A program made the translations under genes and the position numbers. DNA of 7,335 nt, taken from the NCBI GenBank assembly GCA_947447815.1, contig CANFLJ010000094.1, positions 1-7,335 on the forward strand, given 5' to 3'. Position 1 is the stretch's first letter, and each line of letters opens with the position of its first letter. The notes under the pieces were generated by a model, which was not told the origin of the DNA, did no database searches, and was given only the letters and a program-made list of their open reading frames with translations. Source of the stretch: Chitinophagaceae bacterium. GTDB lineage: Bacteria > Bacteroidota > Bacteroidia > Chitinophagales > Chitinophagaceae. Below, one piece after another: positions 6,548 to 7,335 of this stretch.

Positions 6548-7335
6548 ATGAATAAGACAAAAGTATTATTGAGTATAGCATTGGCTACAATTGTTATGGC
6601 TAGTTGTAACAATAAGGAAAATAAAGTAGTAGTAAAAGACACCGTAAAGCCTGTAGTTAAAGAAGTACCAGGAACTCCAATGAAATACGATAGCACCAAA
6701 CGTTATATATTTCTTACCTGGGACGATTCTCCTCAACCTCCTGGCACAATCAGGTGTAAAACTGCCTTCAAAACTCAAGGTGTGAAAGCAACTTTTTTTG
6801 CTGTAGCTGCTCACTACACAATTGATCCTAGCAGAAAAAGAATTCTAGACTCTATCAAAAAGGAATATCCTCAGTTCTTATTATGCAATCATAGTGCCAC
6901 TCATGCATTCAGAGATAATTACAATTTCTTCTATACCCATATAGATAGTGCTGTAAATGATTTTGTAAAAGCAGAATCTATCATGGGAATCCCTGTAAAA
7001 ATCATTCGCCTACCAGGAAGAAATACCTGGGCGGGTAAAGGAGAATTCCGTGGTCCTAAAACCAGCGAAAATGTGGCTAAGAAATTAGATGCAATGGGTT
7101 ACAATGTAATAGGTTGGGATGTAGAATGGGAAATGATTCGTGGGAATACCCCAAAACAATCTGCAACTGATCTGGTAAACTTAATAAATAAAAAGTTTGA
7201 TGATGGCTATACCAATCAGCCAAACGCAATGGTTATACTTGCGCATGACAGAATGTTTACCAGCCCACAACACATTGATTCTTTAAACAAGTTTATTACA
7301 CTGTTGAAACAAGATCCTAGAAATGTATTTGAAAC
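6548..7335 (+). CDS. CE4/NodB polysaccharide deacetylase-family lipoprotein, C-terminus cut by window edge
   Basis: I read 262 residues directly from the plus strand; the frame is open to the window end. A lipoprotein signal (MNKTKVLLSIALATIVMASC) places the acylated Cys at C20, followed by a short Lys/Val-rich linker (24-50). The NodB-type catalytic domain follows with its five motifs: TWDDS (57-61, catalytic base D59 and metal ligand D60), HSATH (115-119, metal ligands H115 and H119), RLPGRNTW (154-161), GWDVEW (189-194, D191) and LAH (231-233, H233). The metal site is therefore complete, and deacetylation of an N-acetylated or O-acetylated polysaccharide at the cell envelope is the expected activity; the substrate is not predictable. 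The usual TFDDG of motif 1 is TWDDS here. The 135-base gap upstream contains TTCCTTTG (6520-6527), one base from a -7 box, but the nearest TTG (6493-6495) is 24 bases away, so the promoter is unclear. Composition resembles the left sugar unit, not the small genes just upstream. Confidence 0.92.
   Translation, partial: MNKTKVLLSIALATIVMASCNNKENKVVVKDTVKPVVKEVPGTPMKYDSTKRYIFLTWDDSPQPPGTIRCKTAFKTQGVKATFFAVAAHYTIDPSRKRILDSIKKEYPQFLLCNHSATHAFRDNYNFFYTHIDSAVNDFVKAESIMGIPVKIIRLPGRNTWAGKGEFRGPKTSENVAKKLDAMGYNVIGWDVEWEMIRGNTPKQSATDLVNLINKKFDDGYTNQPNAMVILAHDRMFTSPQHIDSLNKFITLLKQDPRNVFE

Noticed and set aside
6511..6814. Two overlapping minus-strand open frames (6511-6699 and 6566-6814)
   Set aside because: Both are antisense to the deacetylase lipoprotein, which has a signal peptide and intact motifs on the plus strand.

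Overview
The window looks like chromosomal DNA of a member of the Bacteroidota. Three things point there: promoters of the Bacteroidota type (TTG, about 19-20 bases, TAnnTTTG), no clear Shine-Dalgarno sequences before the starts, and the mix of families (a SLC45/GPH-type sugar transporter next to a secreted GH13 enzyme, a receiver-AraC response regulator, a CE4 lipoprotein). Placement below phylum, for example in Chitinophagaceae or Sphingobacteriales, is only a guess.

Left region (1-2509, minus strand): a maltodextrin/starch utilisation unit. An MFS sugar transporter is transcribed first, followed by a secreted GH13 alpha-amylase/neopullulanase-type enzyme whose C-terminal half lies beyond the left edge. 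The 213-base gap between them holds three short arrays of a degenerate 8-base repeat. One array touches the transporter stop codon and can fold into a perfect 15-bp hairpin.

Middle region (2944-6412, plus strand): a signalling cluster clearly richer in A+T than its flanks. It encodes a receiver-AraC response regulator, a soluble PAS-PAS histidine kinase, and two 90-residue two-helix membrane proteins that are tandem paralogues of a family I do not recognise. The kinase N-terminus resembles the HNOBA domain, the PAS-like domain that partners H-NOX in soluble guanylate cyclases, but no H-NOX gene is present. The second small gene has a near-ideal Bacteroidota promoter of its own. A working model is that a cytoplasmic kinase, possibly taking input from a gas-sensing partner encoded elsewhere, phosphorylates the AraC-type regulator, and that the two small membrane proteins are targets or accessory parts. 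The model rests on gene order and domain recognition only.

Right region (6548-7335, plus strand): the start of a lipoprotein with an intact set of CE4 (NodB) polysaccharide deacetylase motifs, cut by the right edge. Its base composition resembles the left region rather than the signalling cluster.

I see no tRNA, rRNA, CRISPR array, transposase or attachment site.
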